Assembly: GCA_035582835.1 (NCBI GenBank)
Contig: JAYKAV010002977.1
Location: 867,792 to 931,791, forward strand
Direction of reading: 5' to 3'
From: Phoebastria nigripes
Lineage: Eukaryota; Chordata; Aves; Procellariiformes; Diomedeidae
Length of the DNA: 64,000 nt
The notes beneath the pieces are model-generated. The model made no database searches and was not told the DNA's origin. It saw nothing but the letters and a program-made list of their open reading frames with translations. Position 1 is the stretch's first letter, and the number at the start of each line of letters is the position of its first letter. Position numbers and translations under genes: made by a program. This document shows positions 36,064-48,282 of the stretch, in pieces.

Positions 36064-39000
36064 AATGAAAGGAAAGAAAACAAGAACTGATAGCCCGCTT
36101 TGTGGGTACTGCACTGTTAATACCCGTTAGCAGCAAAGACTGGTTGCATAGGAATTGCACAAACCGTGAACAACATTAGAATTTATGGCAAGAAAAGAGA
36201 TGAACTGTTCAGACAACTGTTGAAAAATAATGTAAAACAGGGTTTCAGATAGCACTAAAATTGTACACTTCAAAAATTAAGCTTTAGTATGATGTGTGAC
36301 TTCATGTTATGCCTTAAGCCCAAAAAGGTAAACTTGGAAGAATGTTTCCTTTTTTCATTTGATAGGATAAATTAGAAGGAAAAAGAAAATAGTGCTAGCA
36401 TGAACATAGAGTCCATCACATATTACCTTAGATCTGGTACACCAGGTAGAGACTATGCTGGACTGAGAAGAGTGGAAAGAGAATTCGAGTGATAGCGAAT
36501 ATTTAAATGCAGCATAGTTGGAAGGGAAGGAGTGTTAAGCTCAAAGATCTAAAAACAATAGTGAGAGGACAGTGCCTTTTAAAAATGTGCTCAGAGGCAT
36601 TAACATTTACGGGGTTTAGATGCCCCTTTGATTTCTGGGTCCGTCATCTGCACAGTTTCTGAAAGCAGTAGGAAGTAGGCCCATTCAGTATGGTGTTTCT
36701 TCTGCTCAGTATTTCTAGGGGTGCAATTCATACCTTCACAAATTCCCTATCGTCCCCAAAAACTGACTAACCTGGAAATTGAATGGTCAGAATTGGGTTT
36801 AGTGCAACAGAGAGTTGTAGTGTTCATCTTGGGTTTGCTTTAATCTAACTTGAACTGAATAGATTTTTTTCATACATGTTTTTCCAGAACCTAAAGAAAG
36901 GTGAGTTGTTAAAATTATTGAAAGATTATTTTTTTATAAAGGCTATTTATATAATAGGAACTATTATTAATATATATTCTTTATTTACATGATTTGTCCA
37001 ATATTCACTCTTTTAATTTTGCAGCCCAGTTCTATCTGTCCAAGACTCCCGTTTCCATTAACGTCACTGAAGGTGACCAGATATACTCCTAGGACCAAAT
37101 TCAACCCTGGTGAAAGAGGACACAAGTACCATCGAAGTAGTGGGAGATATACCCACTAATGCCAGAGGTGAACTTGGCCTAAGTCTCTTCAAAAAATTTT
37201 TGGGCATCACTCTTCACATTATTGAAGTGATATGCTGGCTATTCAAGGAACGTACGTTTAAACCCTCAATCTTTGGGTCCACCATTTCTCCTTTTTCTTC
37301 CTCCTTTGGAAGTGGTTGTTTAATCCAGTAACAGATACATCAGAAATAGCAATTTAGATTTTCAATATGATCAATAATAAGCAGTTCAACATACAGCAAA
37401 TACGTTGGCTAGCTCAAAGCATGTGGAGTTACCAAACATTTTATAGCTTTGTCTGTTTTGTGTGTGTGTGCGTGTAATATATATTTGTAAATCTAGTTGT
37501 TGTCCTCTAACACAATTACGATGTGTGCAATCAATTAAATTGGCACCACTTTTTGAAACTGTTCAGAGTACCGAGGATTTCAGATTGCCCTTATGCACAA
37601 CTTCAGGTAGGACTGTTTTTCTAATTACTGAACAGGTTTTTTAAGTAGTGAAGCCCATGATTCTGAGGGTGATGTTCACCCTAACATTTTAAACTTGGTA
37701 GATTGGCAGCACTTGGAGTGAATTCCAAAGGTCTGGGGCTTTTAGGGGTTCAGCTCTTTCACTTGCAAACACGCACCGAGGTGCCACTCAGAAAGTGCAA
37801 TACCACATGTAATATAAAATATGCTGACAGCTGGTGTTAGATTAGAATATAAGTATATAAATAAACTGTACTTTGTGCAGGCTGTACTGATGAGGTAATG
37901 AGTGGTTGGCTTCATTCAGCAAATTGTAATATATTAAAAATGTGCAATCAATTACATTATGAAAGACTCTGGGGATTGTAAAGCCAAGACTTTGGTCTTT
38001 CAAGACACTTTCATAGTCAAGATCCTGCAGTTGATTACTGCACACACGGATACTTGATGTTGTGGGGGGAAACCTGTTTTTGTGAACAATACAGAAGTTC
38101 CAAGAATAGTATGGGGAATATGAAGTTATTTCCTTAGTTCTACTAAATATTTTTGAGTAGTCCAATAGACTTCCCAGTACTTTTTTTGACTGTTACATAT
38201 TCCTTTTTGTTCATACAAATATTTTAACTCCTGCTAACCTTGGTCATACTTTCTAGAGCAAAATTACCCTTGATGTGTATTACTTTGCAGTCAACGCACT
38301 CTAATGGTTTAGCTCTTTTAAAACACGGCTTAGTTTCAATTTAAATTTAGTTCACAAAATCTGAAACCCTGTTAGCTGTAACACTTAACTTAATCAAGTA
38401 AAACTTGCACAAATGCCACATTAGGTGCTATATTACCCTTATTTATCTGGTATTGAAACAATGCTTTACCTCGTTTATCTAAGAGATGGTCAGCCTTTTC
38501 CAGCTTGGATGAAAAGATCAGCTCAAATTTATTGGATGTTATGAGCCCAACTTCTTTTGTACTTTGCCCCTTCCTAGCCATTTACTTCTGTAAATATGAG
38601 TATAAATGTCTTTCAGTTCAAGCATACAGTGTTCTGCACCCTTTTTGCACAAACAGAAAGGTATGAGGAATCAGACTCGTTTCCAAAAGTTACTGCAACT
38701 AAATGCTGTGCAAAAGCTGTAGAAGTTATTATGAACATCAAATAGTAAAAGAAATTTCATAGTGATACAGACATAATATGATTTGGGATAATTATAGCCT
38801 TTAAATTAAAAAAAAAAAAAAAAAAAAGGCAGGAGAAGCTCCTGGGTTTTAAGCAGTTCTTACCATAACCAGGATGGGCATTTGAGAAACATTCTGCCAG
38901 TGTTTCAGGGGGAAGAAAAAAAAAACACCTTTTTTAAGCTTCAAAGCATTCAACCCTAATTACCTTACCCTGTTATGCCAGTTTTGTGCTGATGTAACCT

Positions 39001-39640
39001 CACTGAAGATAGTGGAGGTACTATTTACTTACATTGGTGTAAATGAGAGGATGTCATCTGTTCTCAGTATCAGAAATAAGATCTGCTTAGAGACTGTGAA
39101 AGCACCTGTAACTGAGCTCTAGATTTTTACAGAAATTGCTTGGAATTTGGATTTTTATTTTTTAACTATTCCCACTTCATGGAGATTGAAAATGTTCCCG
39201 TTGTTCTGAGAGTCAGCCACACAAAACACTAAGTAGCTTATTTTGAGCTTGAATTGAATCTGAACACCTTGCTCCTGCAAAACTTTGTAGTAGGACTACC
39301 AGAGCAAGGAGCCCAGGATTGGGGCATATGTTTTATTACAAAGCATTAAGAAATGGTGATTTAGTGAAATATAAATTTAAAAACAGTAACTTTTTCAACT
39401 GTGAAACTATGTTTGATTTAATGACAGAACAGGCTGCTGCTGCTTAGTCTTTCTTAAAAATATATTCTTTGCTTTCCTAAAGGTAGCAGAAAAAGCACCT
39501 GTACTGACTTACATATGCACACTTTTCTGTTCTGAAGGGGTGCATTAGTAGTTCTTTCCTAGGTGAAACGGACTTTCAGTATAAGTTTTAAAATAAAAAA
39601 GCATTTAAATAAAGGCAAAATTATTAGTGGTTTGGCATCT
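36064..39640 (+). other. PIK3CA: PIK3CA 3' UTR (distal end approximate)
   Basis: No reading frame is recognisable after the stop. From memory of the human mRNA, about 36105-36345 is strikingly similar to the start of the human 3' UTR (words such as GCATAGGAATTGCACAA and CATGTTATGCCTTAAG). Candidate cleavage signals are AATAAA at 37860-37865, paired AATAAA at 39592-39597 and 39608-39613, and ATTAAA at 40553-40558. I chose the pair because GT-rich sequence follows it. A 20-A run occupies 38808-38827 and a short TG run lies near 37459. Several polyadenylation sites may be used. Confidence 0.5.
39592..39613 (+). terminator. PIK3CA: Candidate tandem poly(A) signals of PIK3CA
   Basis: Two AATAAA hexamers lie 16 bp apart and are followed within 20-45 bp by GT-rich sequence (AGTGGTTTGGCATCTTGTGG), as expected of a cleavage and polyadenylation site. 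The assignment to PIK3CA rests on distance and strand only. Confidence 0.4.
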
Positions 39641-42600
39641 TGTGGAGAAGAGATAAGCCTGCATATTAAGGGCAATATAGAAATTACCAAGCTTGTAGAG
39701 AACTTTGTATGTGATGACCCTGCTGTTGGTGGTTTGGAGGGTTGGTTTTGGTTTTTTTCCAACTTCCTTTTTATGTAAAATATTAAATACCCTTTAGTGG
39801 TCAGTAGCCCATGTTTGTTGACAATTTGAAGGTGTTTTCTTTGCTTTGTCATTTTATAACTGGTATGTTCCAATGTCTGTTCTTAATAATAATTGTGAAT
39901 TCCTCCTGTTTTGCATGTCTGTACAGGTTGCAGACTTGGGCTGGACCCATTCAAAAAACAATTATCAAAAAAGCCACTTGAAATTACTATTTTGTTGATG
40001 TCTTTGACATCTCGAAAATGCTTCAAGTTAATGAAAATGGTGTGGTATTACAGAAAGAATTGTAACTTGCTGCTTCTAAGATTTTTTTTTAACTTTTCTC
40101 TTGTTTTAGTTTTACTTGAATGGAAGAAGAACCACGCTTGTTTTTTTTAAATACTACATAGCTGTGGATGTTGTTGCAGATTCTTGAATCCCAATTTAAT
40201 TTTGCAATACATGTTTCATACAAATAATGAATTTGTATCTTTTTTCATGCTCAAAGTTGTCTCAGTTTAGGTTAGGCTCTATCTGTCCAAAACTATGTGT
40301 AGCTCACCACCCCTGCAGTTGGTGTGGGGTTTTGGGGGTTTTTTTCATTTTATTTTTTACATCTGTGTTAATGAAGGGAAGCCAACTGGAAACTGGATAT
40401 AGAAGTTCTCTATCTGCATACACGAACCAAATCTCTAGGTGCTCTGGTCTTTGAAAAATTCTGATTTCACTTTATGCTGATACAGCACTGACTTCATCAG
40501 AATCACTCTGGATTCACAACAGCGTATGAAATCGGAATTAGACTATATGTATATTAAAGTTCCAGATTACTTATTCATATGATTCAGTATGAAAGGTGTT
40601 CTCTTAATGAGAGGAATGTTCACTAGCAGCCCAGTTAAACACTTGACAATTTTACTTTGAAATATTAACTAGCTTTTTCAGCTCTCCAATTCATAACTAT
40701 TGTAATCTTGTCTATAGTTACTTTCATTCTTGAGACTTCCAGGATTTTTATTGCTTGCTAGCTTAAATGTTTCCTCTTCCTACTCTTTCATAGTATAAAG
40801 ACTTGTTGAACACACACTCAGGAAAAATAGTTGTTCTTAATTTGCAGTGCAGTATTCTTGACTTCTGAGCTTTATGGGATAAACTTTTAAAAGTATGAGG
40901 TCTTACTGCATTAGCACTCCTGACTCTAAGCCAGAGGTGGATCCCTCTGTCCCTGTATCTTCCCTTCCCTCTCCAACACCCCTCTCCCCAAAAAAGGAAC
41001 ATGCCCATAGCATAAGAACAAAATAAGTATTTGTAAGAGAAGATCAACTGAAGCAATGCTCTGCCTGTACTTTGAAGCTAGTGTCCCCATTGGTTTGCAT
41101 AAATGTGTCTTAAGTTTAAGTGTCCTTACTGTCACTTCTGTATGTGCTGCAATATTCCTTTGGCATAAAGAAGGCCAAAAATACACTTATTCTATCTTGA
41201 CTTTTTCTGAAATTCTAGTGCCAATTCCCCAATAGCTATTAAACTGGTTTAGGAACCATTTAGTTCAGTGTGACCACATCAATTTTGTTAGGAATTTGTT
41301 CTAGTATTAAATTAATCACAGTTAAACCTGACCTAATTATATTGCTGAAGTTATAGAAGGCCTAATTCAAGCAAAGGCTNTTTCTCTTTAGAATCTTTTG
41401 TCTGCTGTAGTTTAGTTAATCCATAAGACCAAAACATGGATATTCATAGCTGCAACTCATTCTGTTTTCTTTCTTTGGTTTAAGTACATTTAATCTATTC
41501 CCAGGCTTTATTAATAGTGTTCTATATCCTGAATTATCAACTGCCTCAGGCTGTCCAAAGTTGTCTTAACTGTTTCATTTGGGGCAGGGGAAAGAAGAGG
41601 AAGGAAGGAAGAGATGAATCCTCTTCGTTCTTGTCTTACAGCCACTGTGGTCCAAATTCTTCATCTTCTCTTGTGAAGATAAATGTATAATTCATCTTCT
41701 GGAAGTATCATCCTTTCCTCTTGCCCCCTTGCACCTCTGCAAGTTTTAACTGTGAATATCCACATACACTATCAAAATCCACTTTCCTGGTGGAGAAAAG
41801 GATTTAAAATATATATGGCTGCAGTCTGATGTCCTGGATTCTCAGGCCTGAAACTTTGAAACTATTGTTGTCATTGTAAGTGGCACCACAATTGCAAGAA
41901 CTTTCACAGAATCGTTGAGGTTGGCAGAGACCTGTGGAGATCGTCTAGTCCAGCTGCCCTGTTTGAAGCAGGGTCAGCTAGAGCAGATTGCCCAGGACAT
42001 TGTCCGGTTGGGTTTAGAGCCTGTCTAAGAAAGAAGAGTCCACAGTAGAAGTTTTCTCTTAATGTTTATATGAAATTTCTTCTGTTTCATTGCCTAATGT
42101 CCTTTCAGTGGGCAGCACTGAGAAAAGCCTTGCCTGTTGTCTTTACTCCTCTCCATCAAGTATTTATATACACTGACAAGATGCTGCTTGAGCTTTCTCT
42201 TCACCAGACTAAACAATCCCAACTCTCTCAGCCTCCCCTCTTATCCCTTCATCATTGTCATGGCCCTTTGCTGGACCTGTTCCAGTATGTCCATGTCTGG
42301 CTCATACTGGGGAGCCCAGCACTCCAGGTGTGGCCTCACCAGTGCTGAGCAGAGGGGAAGGATGAAGGCTCACCTCCCTTGACCTGCTGGCAATGCTCTT
42401 CCTAAGGCAGCCCAGGATCCTGTTGGCATTTTGGATAAATAGAGCCCAGGAGGGTGTAATCTCTTGATGCTTATGTGTAACTTTGTTGAAGTGAGTAGCA
42501 GTTATGTATCTGCATCAAAAGGAGAGTATAAACACCCACCAGTGCTTGAAACATCTTTTAAAAATGAGACAATTATCTTTGAAATAACCACTACTGGGGG

Positions 42601-45600
42601 GTGGGAGGGATGTTGCCGTGTGTGTGTCATTCTGTAGTAAAGGTCCTGTGGTAAAGTAGTTAGAAAGCAAGACATTTTTAGTAATAATGGGCCAAAAAAG
42701 TATTTAAGATGCAGCAAGATGCATGTGTTGTCATACTGAGAATAGTCTTGCAGTACTTTTTTAAAAAAACAAACAAACAAACAAAAACCCACAACACAAC
42801 AAACCTACAACCCTTTTTTTTTTTTTCCCCATCTGCTGTGCTACTCAAGTAACAAAAGTTTGGCCTATGATACTTATTGTAGTTCATGTTCATGGGAAAC
42901 TGTAAAAAGTCTGCTTTTTATTTATCTTTGCGGTCTGTATCACATGCTGTTTATTAAAAAACTACTTTTGTTTGGTTTTTATCACACTTTTGAGTGTTAA
43001 TGTATATACTAACAACTAAATTAAAACAATATGGTTGGTACACTTGTGAATTCTGAAGTGAGAATTTAAGGAATCTTCAGTCTTGGAGGTGTGATTTGGT
43101 GTTGCAGCTCTGCTTTCGAAAAAGGCTAGAAGAAAGATAGAAATTGTGTACATCAGTTAATTTGGGGGGGGGGGAACAGAAATAGAATTTGCATTATTTA
43201 TGGATGGAAAGTCCTAGATGCATGTGGNGTTTGTTCTTGTACACATTGATCTTCAAAATAAGTAACTTATTTTAGATGTAGGCTGTAAAAGTTATGATAA
43301 GAGAGCAGATGTTACTGAAGTGTTTCGGCTGGCTGGTTTTAAAGCCTCTGCTAAATCAATCTGTTTTGTTTTTGAAAAATATCCTTCATGCTTTCATGAC
43401 CAGAACTATATTTTAAAAAACAAACAAACTAGGCTCTATTTTTGTATCCAATACTAGTTGTGAAAGAGTGAGAAACATATTTGGGAAATTACTCACTGGC
43501 AAGTATAAGAGCATGGGGCTGCAATGGAATTGCTTCTGTGGATGTGTTGGTCACTTTGGACTTTAGTTGCTAACAAACTATTATTGTGGGAGGGATTTGA
43601 GCTCTCTTGCTGAGAATTCTACTTTTTTGGAGGATGAGGGAAGTGTCAGGGTTTCTATACATTCACGTCTACACATCTTTGTCCCCAGTAAGCTTTAAAG
43701 TTTGTGCACTGGTCAGTTCTGTTTCAGATCACCACTGCCTAGCTTTGAAAAGGGCTACATTCCAGCAGGTGCTCAGTCTGCACTGGATTCAAACTCCGTA
43801 ATAAAAGGTGGACATCATTATCCTTACACTTATTTTGAAGCTCCAGCTGAGCTCTAGTCTGGAGAGAGCAAATNAAAGTATGGCTAGTGATTTCTGAAGT
43901 AGCTAGTGCCACAACCTGAAGTAGCAGAATAAATTTCTATTTATTACAGCATAAGATGAGTTTTACCTTTTCTAGTAACTATGAAACNGTTACGAGTGGT
44001 TACTACCTTGTTTTAAATGCACAGGATGGTTCAGGGAAAGGGGATCATCAGTTCTTGTTCAAATGAAAATTTTAGACTTTACTGCCATTACCATGGTGTG
44101 ATTTTTGTGGTAGTTCTAAGTCTCAATCTCTAAAGCATCAAAAAATTATGGAAAACTTGCAAAATAATGCTGGTGAAACAGAAGAATGATTTGCAATGTG
44201 GGCAGTTTGCTTTAGCACAGGAATCTCAGTGAGCCCTCCTGATTTTATGCTCGGAAATCAGTCTGGTTTCCAACCTGCATTGGAAAGACTTGATCCAAAA
44301 TCTGAACCCATGTAACAAAAAAGCAGGAAAACTGATGCTAGACAGGNTATCTCAGATAACCTCCTATTATGTCCTTTTAAACACTAACGAATCTACCTTC
44401 AGCAAAGGTTATTATCATGAGCTACCCTTACTGCTTTCATTGAAGAAAGGGTTTACTCTATTCTTGTTTTGGTAAGGATACCTCCCTGCTAATTGATATG
44501 AGCATCATCTATGTTGCCCATTTAAACAATAAGGTGAATATCACAAGCCCTTTTTTTTTTATTTCCAGTTGGAATGGCTTCTGAGTGATTAAAACCTGAC
44601 CCAGAGCTGTCTGAACATCCCAAGCACGTGGTGGTTTAGAAAACGAGACTCACTTAAACTTTTCTGTCTAAAGCATTGATGGCACTGTTTGATGCCTGTG
44701 ACTCTGAACTGGATCTGCGGCTTCAAAGGAGATCCTCCTCAGATGTTTTTCTTTCACTCAAAGTCTTGTCTTTTTATCTGACATAGGTGTTGTTGGGCTG
44801 TGCTGCTTTCTGTGGAGAAGAAATCAATCAAAAGGTACAGAAGATGCGTTGTTTTATGTGGGAGTGACTTGGTTATCCTCATTCTGTCTCACCGAGCAGG
44901 ACTGAATTCAAAGGAAAGGATTTGGTTTTGGGTTGTTTGTTGTTGTTTTTTTTTTTTTCCTTTTTCCCTTGGCAAATTACAGATTGTAAGTTCCCATTAC
45001 TGCCCTCCGCCGGGAACTGGGGGAAGTGCTTTATTTTTTGTTCCTTTTGGGAATATTTACATGGAAAACTTTTTGGTGAATAGAGGGAGAAATATGTGGG
45101 CATCCACCCATTTGGGTGGCTATAGCCAATTTACGAGAACTCTAACACAAGCTGTCCTGGAGAAACGTCAGCTCCTGTGGCTGGAATAAACAGCAGAGAA
45201 CAAACTGAACTGGGATGCCAGGATCTTGTTTGGTAATTCAGCTCAGGAGATAATAGATACACCACATCTATTTAATTTCTGAGGGCTTGGCAGTGTGTCT
45301 TCAGAAGGATACCTTTACTTATATTCATGCTGCTTACCATCAAACCTTCTGTGGGATCATAGGATGAAGCTCGCTCTATGTGGCTCTAACCAAATCAGAT
45401 CACCCTAAAGACATGTTTCCAACTTTCAGGACAAAGGCTAAAGGTAGGATTTTATAAACAGAGTATGTCCAATCTCAACTTCCAGCTAATGAATAAAACT
45501 GAGGCCAGAAGCAGGGTATAACTTTTTTACTAATCACTGGAGCAACATCATCAGGGATGTTGTGGATTCTCTGCTACTTGAAAGCTTGATCTTAAAAATT

Positions 45601-46200
45601 AGGTAACTTCAGGCTAAGCTATAGCTCAATGAATGAAATGCTTGGTAAAATTCCATCATCTGTTTTAAATCAAACTAAGTGACTGTAATGGTCTCCCTTG
45701 TGTCTTCAAAATAAATTACTTACTTCTCAAAATAATAAGATGCTGTTTGAAATATTCTGCTTTGTGGGGAAATACAACTTACTACTCTTTACTGGGGCAT
45801 AAAAAAAAGTAAAGATGAAGTAGGCAAAAAGGGGGATGCTTTTGTTGTTATAAATTTGGAAAATTTTGAAAATGGGGAAGTNGCTTATTTTAATTCTTCA
45901 GCCCTTATTTTATATTGATTCTCCTATACAGCAGCTTTAGGGGACTGCTTCTACGTTGATACAAAAAGTAAATTTGTGCTTTATGAGGTTCTGGCTTTGA
46001 CATCAAGCTCTCTTGTGTAACATATGAACAGTTGTCTGGTGATGGCACCTACCTGCCCTCTCTAAGGTGAGCTTAGAAGCTGTCAGATGCTTTACAAGCC
46101 CTGGACAAAGCCTGTATATGAAAATGTGCTGGAGAACTTCTCTGAGCATTTACTTTGGAGTATCGTGTATAAATGAAAGGATAAATTGAAGGTTTATTTT
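39641..46200. other. PIK3CA-ZNF639 intergenic region; no gene seen
   Basis: About 6.5 kb without a recognisable gene on either strand. It holds a CR1 fragment (about 41904-42451), an 11-G run at 43164-43174, an A/C-rich tract with adjoining poly(T) at about 42766-42829, and one copy of a 24-bp word shared with a PIK3CA intron (44326-44349). A 129-codon open frame at 44800-45189 has poly(Phe) from a T-run and no family resemblance. In mammals KCNMB3 lies here on the minus strand; I saw no KCNMB-like frame. Confidence 0.65.
41904..42451 (-). mobile_element. CR1 LINE 3'-end fragment, longer and diverged
   Basis: The + strand begins CACAGAATCGTTGAGGTTGG and continues with CTAGTCCAGCTGCCCTG, then near 42301-42360 GGAGCCCAGCACTCCAGG and TGTGGCCTCACCAGTGCTGAG, and ends near CAGCCCAGGATCCTGTTGGC. 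These are typical words of CR1 3' regions in reverse complement, so the element is antisense to the genes. It is about 550 bp, divergent and without coding capacity. Confidence 0.88.
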
Positions 46201-46209
46201 GCCCTCCTG

Positions 46210-46223
46210 GTTGCTATAGCGAC
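46210..46223 (+). promoter_or_regulatory. RFX X-box-like palindrome
   Basis: GTTGCTATAGCGAC is a near-perfect inverted repeat with 2-bp spacing. Each half-site has one mismatch to the GTNRCC / RGYAAC X-box consensus. It sits at the left edge of the CpG island, about 155 bp upstream of the inferred exon 1 donor. Confidence 0.5.
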
Positions 46224-46260
46224 GAGCGGGGGTCAGGACGGGCGCGGCCGCAGCGGCGCG

Positions 46261-46277
46261 GCCCCCAGGGGGCGCCA
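46261..46277 (+). promoter_or_regulatory. CTCF-like site
   Basis: GCCCCCAGGGGGCGCCA closely matches the vertebrate CTCF core CCANNAGGGGGCGC, with one deviation (C for A at the third core position). It lies in the ZNF639 CpG island. Confidence 0.5.
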
Positions 46278-46377
46278 TATCGGCGGCCGCCGCCGCTCGC
46301 CCCGCCCCGCCCCTTCCCCCGCGGGGAGCGCCGCGTCCGGAGGCGGCCGCGGCCCGTCGCTGGGCGCGGAGCGGAAG

Positions 46378-48214
46378 GTGAGTCCCGGCGGCGAGACAGG
46401 AGGGGAGCGGCCGCCGGCGTCGCCCGCAGCCCCGGGGAGCCCCGTGGCTCTGCCAGCGCCCGCCTCCCTCCAGCCTTTAACCCCGCCGGGCGCGGCCCGC
46501 GTGTGCCGCTGACCGTCGCCCCGCACCCGTCCCCATTTTACCCCCTCGCCCCGGCGCCATTTGAAGCGCGAACCCGCACCCGCCGCCCTGAGGCGAGGGG
46601 CCCGCCCGCCGCCCCTCGTCCCCCGCGAAGGGAGTGAGACATGACTCACGCTCCGCAGCGCGCTCGGGCCCGCGCGTCCCCCCTCCCGTGCTGAGGCGGG
46701 GCCGGGCCTGCGGTGCTCCCCGGTGACGGCTCCCGGGTGGGCCCTCTCTCCGCCGCCGGAGCGTGGCCGCGGCCTCGCCCGTGCCCCCGGCTCCGCGCCT
46801 GGCCGTCGCCTGCGGCCTCGCCGCCGCTAGCTCTGGGGCGGGGGGGGCGGAGCAGCGCGTTTGCCGCGCTCCCGCCCGCGGTTCCCCGCTGCGGCTTCCG
46901 CGCAGGCCGCGGCCGGCTCGGCGAGGGGGGCCGGGGGTCTCGGTTTTTGGGGCCTTTATTAGCCTTTCCCATAACGGTGCCGAGCAGCTGGGAAAGATGC
47001 ACGGGGGAAAGCTGCTGGAGAAGAATAACAGGCTTTACTGTCGCATGGGCCGATCCGTGGGGAAAAGGTTGAGCCGCATTAACTGGGGTAAAACTTGCTA
47101 TCTCGGTATAATGTAGGTTCTTCCCTCACAGTCAGAAAAAGCGATGAGGGTATTTGATACTTCTAGACCATGATACAATATTACAAAACCTGTTTTTTCC
47201 GTGTTATTCTCCCCTTAAAATAAAATTTTAATTCAGACAAATCATTTCATCTTATGAGAACAGTATTTACTCGATGAGGGTCCTTTTTTTCCTGCTTTCG
47301 CCTCTGGTGGATGGCCTTGGCTTTAGAAGATCCTGGGCCCGTAAGTGCTCTAGTGTTACAGTAAACCACATCAGATTCCATGTTTGCTACCCTTCCTTCT
47401 TCAAAACTATTTGGGCCAATATGTAGCTCAAGTATTTTTGGTGTCTCCATCTATTTTTCTGTTGTCAGGAGCTGCCAAGTGCAGTGAAAGCCAACTAACC
47501 TGGGACAAAAGGAAAACAAATACTCTAATGCATCTACCTTATTAATTTTGATACTCTAAACCAAAATTAAGATCAACTTTTTATGTTGTTTTCTAATATC
47601 AATTTCCGTAGCTTCATTCTTTGTAATACTTGTGTATCTGATTCTGGCTTTCTTATTTTCTGCTGAAGTTTTGAAGTGTTTTAAAATGCTGTCACTCCGT
47701 AGATGAAAACCATCTCGAGCTGATGTATTTGCTACGTTGGAAGCTGTACAGCCATCAGCTTCTTAGCTGCTCTGCTTGCTGAAACCGAAGAGTCTAGGAT
47801 TTTTGGTAAGACGGCATGACTTTTATTAGTATTTTCAACATTAAAACTTTATCTGAAGGACTCTGCCTCAGAATATCTGGTCTCTGACAAAAGGCAACAG
47901 GGTGCTGGAGAACTGCCTTGTAGGTTACACTGAGTACTTGAGTGCCTGGAGTCGTGACCTGTCTGTCTTTATGGTGAACCTTCTTTTGTTCCAGGGCAGG
48001 AATATGAAAATAGATTTCAGTACTTGTGTGCGTTTAATGTGTTCTTAACTGTAACAAAATGGGGTGGGGGGACGAGAAAGGGGAGTAGGACAAAACCTCT
48101 TGTGTTTAATGTGCGGGTTTTCAAAATGTTTGTATTGTTTCATAAAGTCATGGGAGATAAACTAGGTACAAACAAGTCTAATTCTTGACTGTTTTCACTT
48201 TAAAATTAATTTAG
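46378..48214 (+). other. ZNF639: ZNF639 5' intron(s)
   Basis: This runs from the CpG-island donor (GTGAGT at 46378) to the acceptor TTAG at 48211-48214 before the start-codon exon. A further noncoding exon may be spliced in between (see rejected items) but cannot be proven. Outside the CpG island no other element is recognised. Confidence 0.6.
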
Positions 48215-48224
48215 ATTATTCAAA

Positions 48225-48282
48225 ATGAATGAACATCCTAAAAAGAGGAAAAGGAAGACTCTACATCCTTCTCGATACTCAG
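48225..48282 (+). CDS. ZNF639: ZNF639 coding exon 1 (NLS-like N-terminus)
   Basis: 58 coding nt; exon acceptor TTTAG at 48210-48214, with ten bases of leader before the ATG. It encodes MNEHPKKRKRKTLHPSRYS and ends in phase 1 at donor GTCAGT. Confidence 0.95.

Larger units (their letters stand above)
46205..46960 (+). promoter_or_regulatory. ZNF639: CpG-island promoter of ZNF639
   Basis: Base composition changes abruptly from AT-rich to very GC- and CpG-rich at about 46215 and returns near 46960. CCCCGCCCCGCCCC (GC boxes for SP1/KLF) lies at about 46299-46312, and an AAG|GTGAGT splice donor at 46377/46378 suggests a noncoding first exon ending there. There is no TATA box. TGACTCA, an AP-1 core, is at 46642-46648. 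The transcription start cannot be fixed by eye. The GC-rich open frames here are composition artefacts. Confidence 0.8.

Noticed and set aside
38808..38827. 20-A run in the PIK3CA 3' UTR as a retroposed gene tail
   Set aside because: No coding remnant or target-site duplication was seen beside it; treated as a simple run.
44800..45189. 129-codon plus-strand open frame between PIK3CA and ZNF639
   Set aside because: It runs through a poly(T) tract that codes poly(Phe), matches no family, and does not resemble KCNMB3.
46186..47116. Several overlapping open frames on both strands in the ZNF639 CpG island
   Set aside because: All are GC-composition artefacts with low-complexity translations.
47701..47801. 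Possible extra noncoding exon of ZNF639 (acceptor CCGTAG, donor TTTTTG|GTAAGA)
   Set aside because: The donor is good but the acceptor has a poor pyrimidine tract and no homology supports it; RNA-seq would decide.
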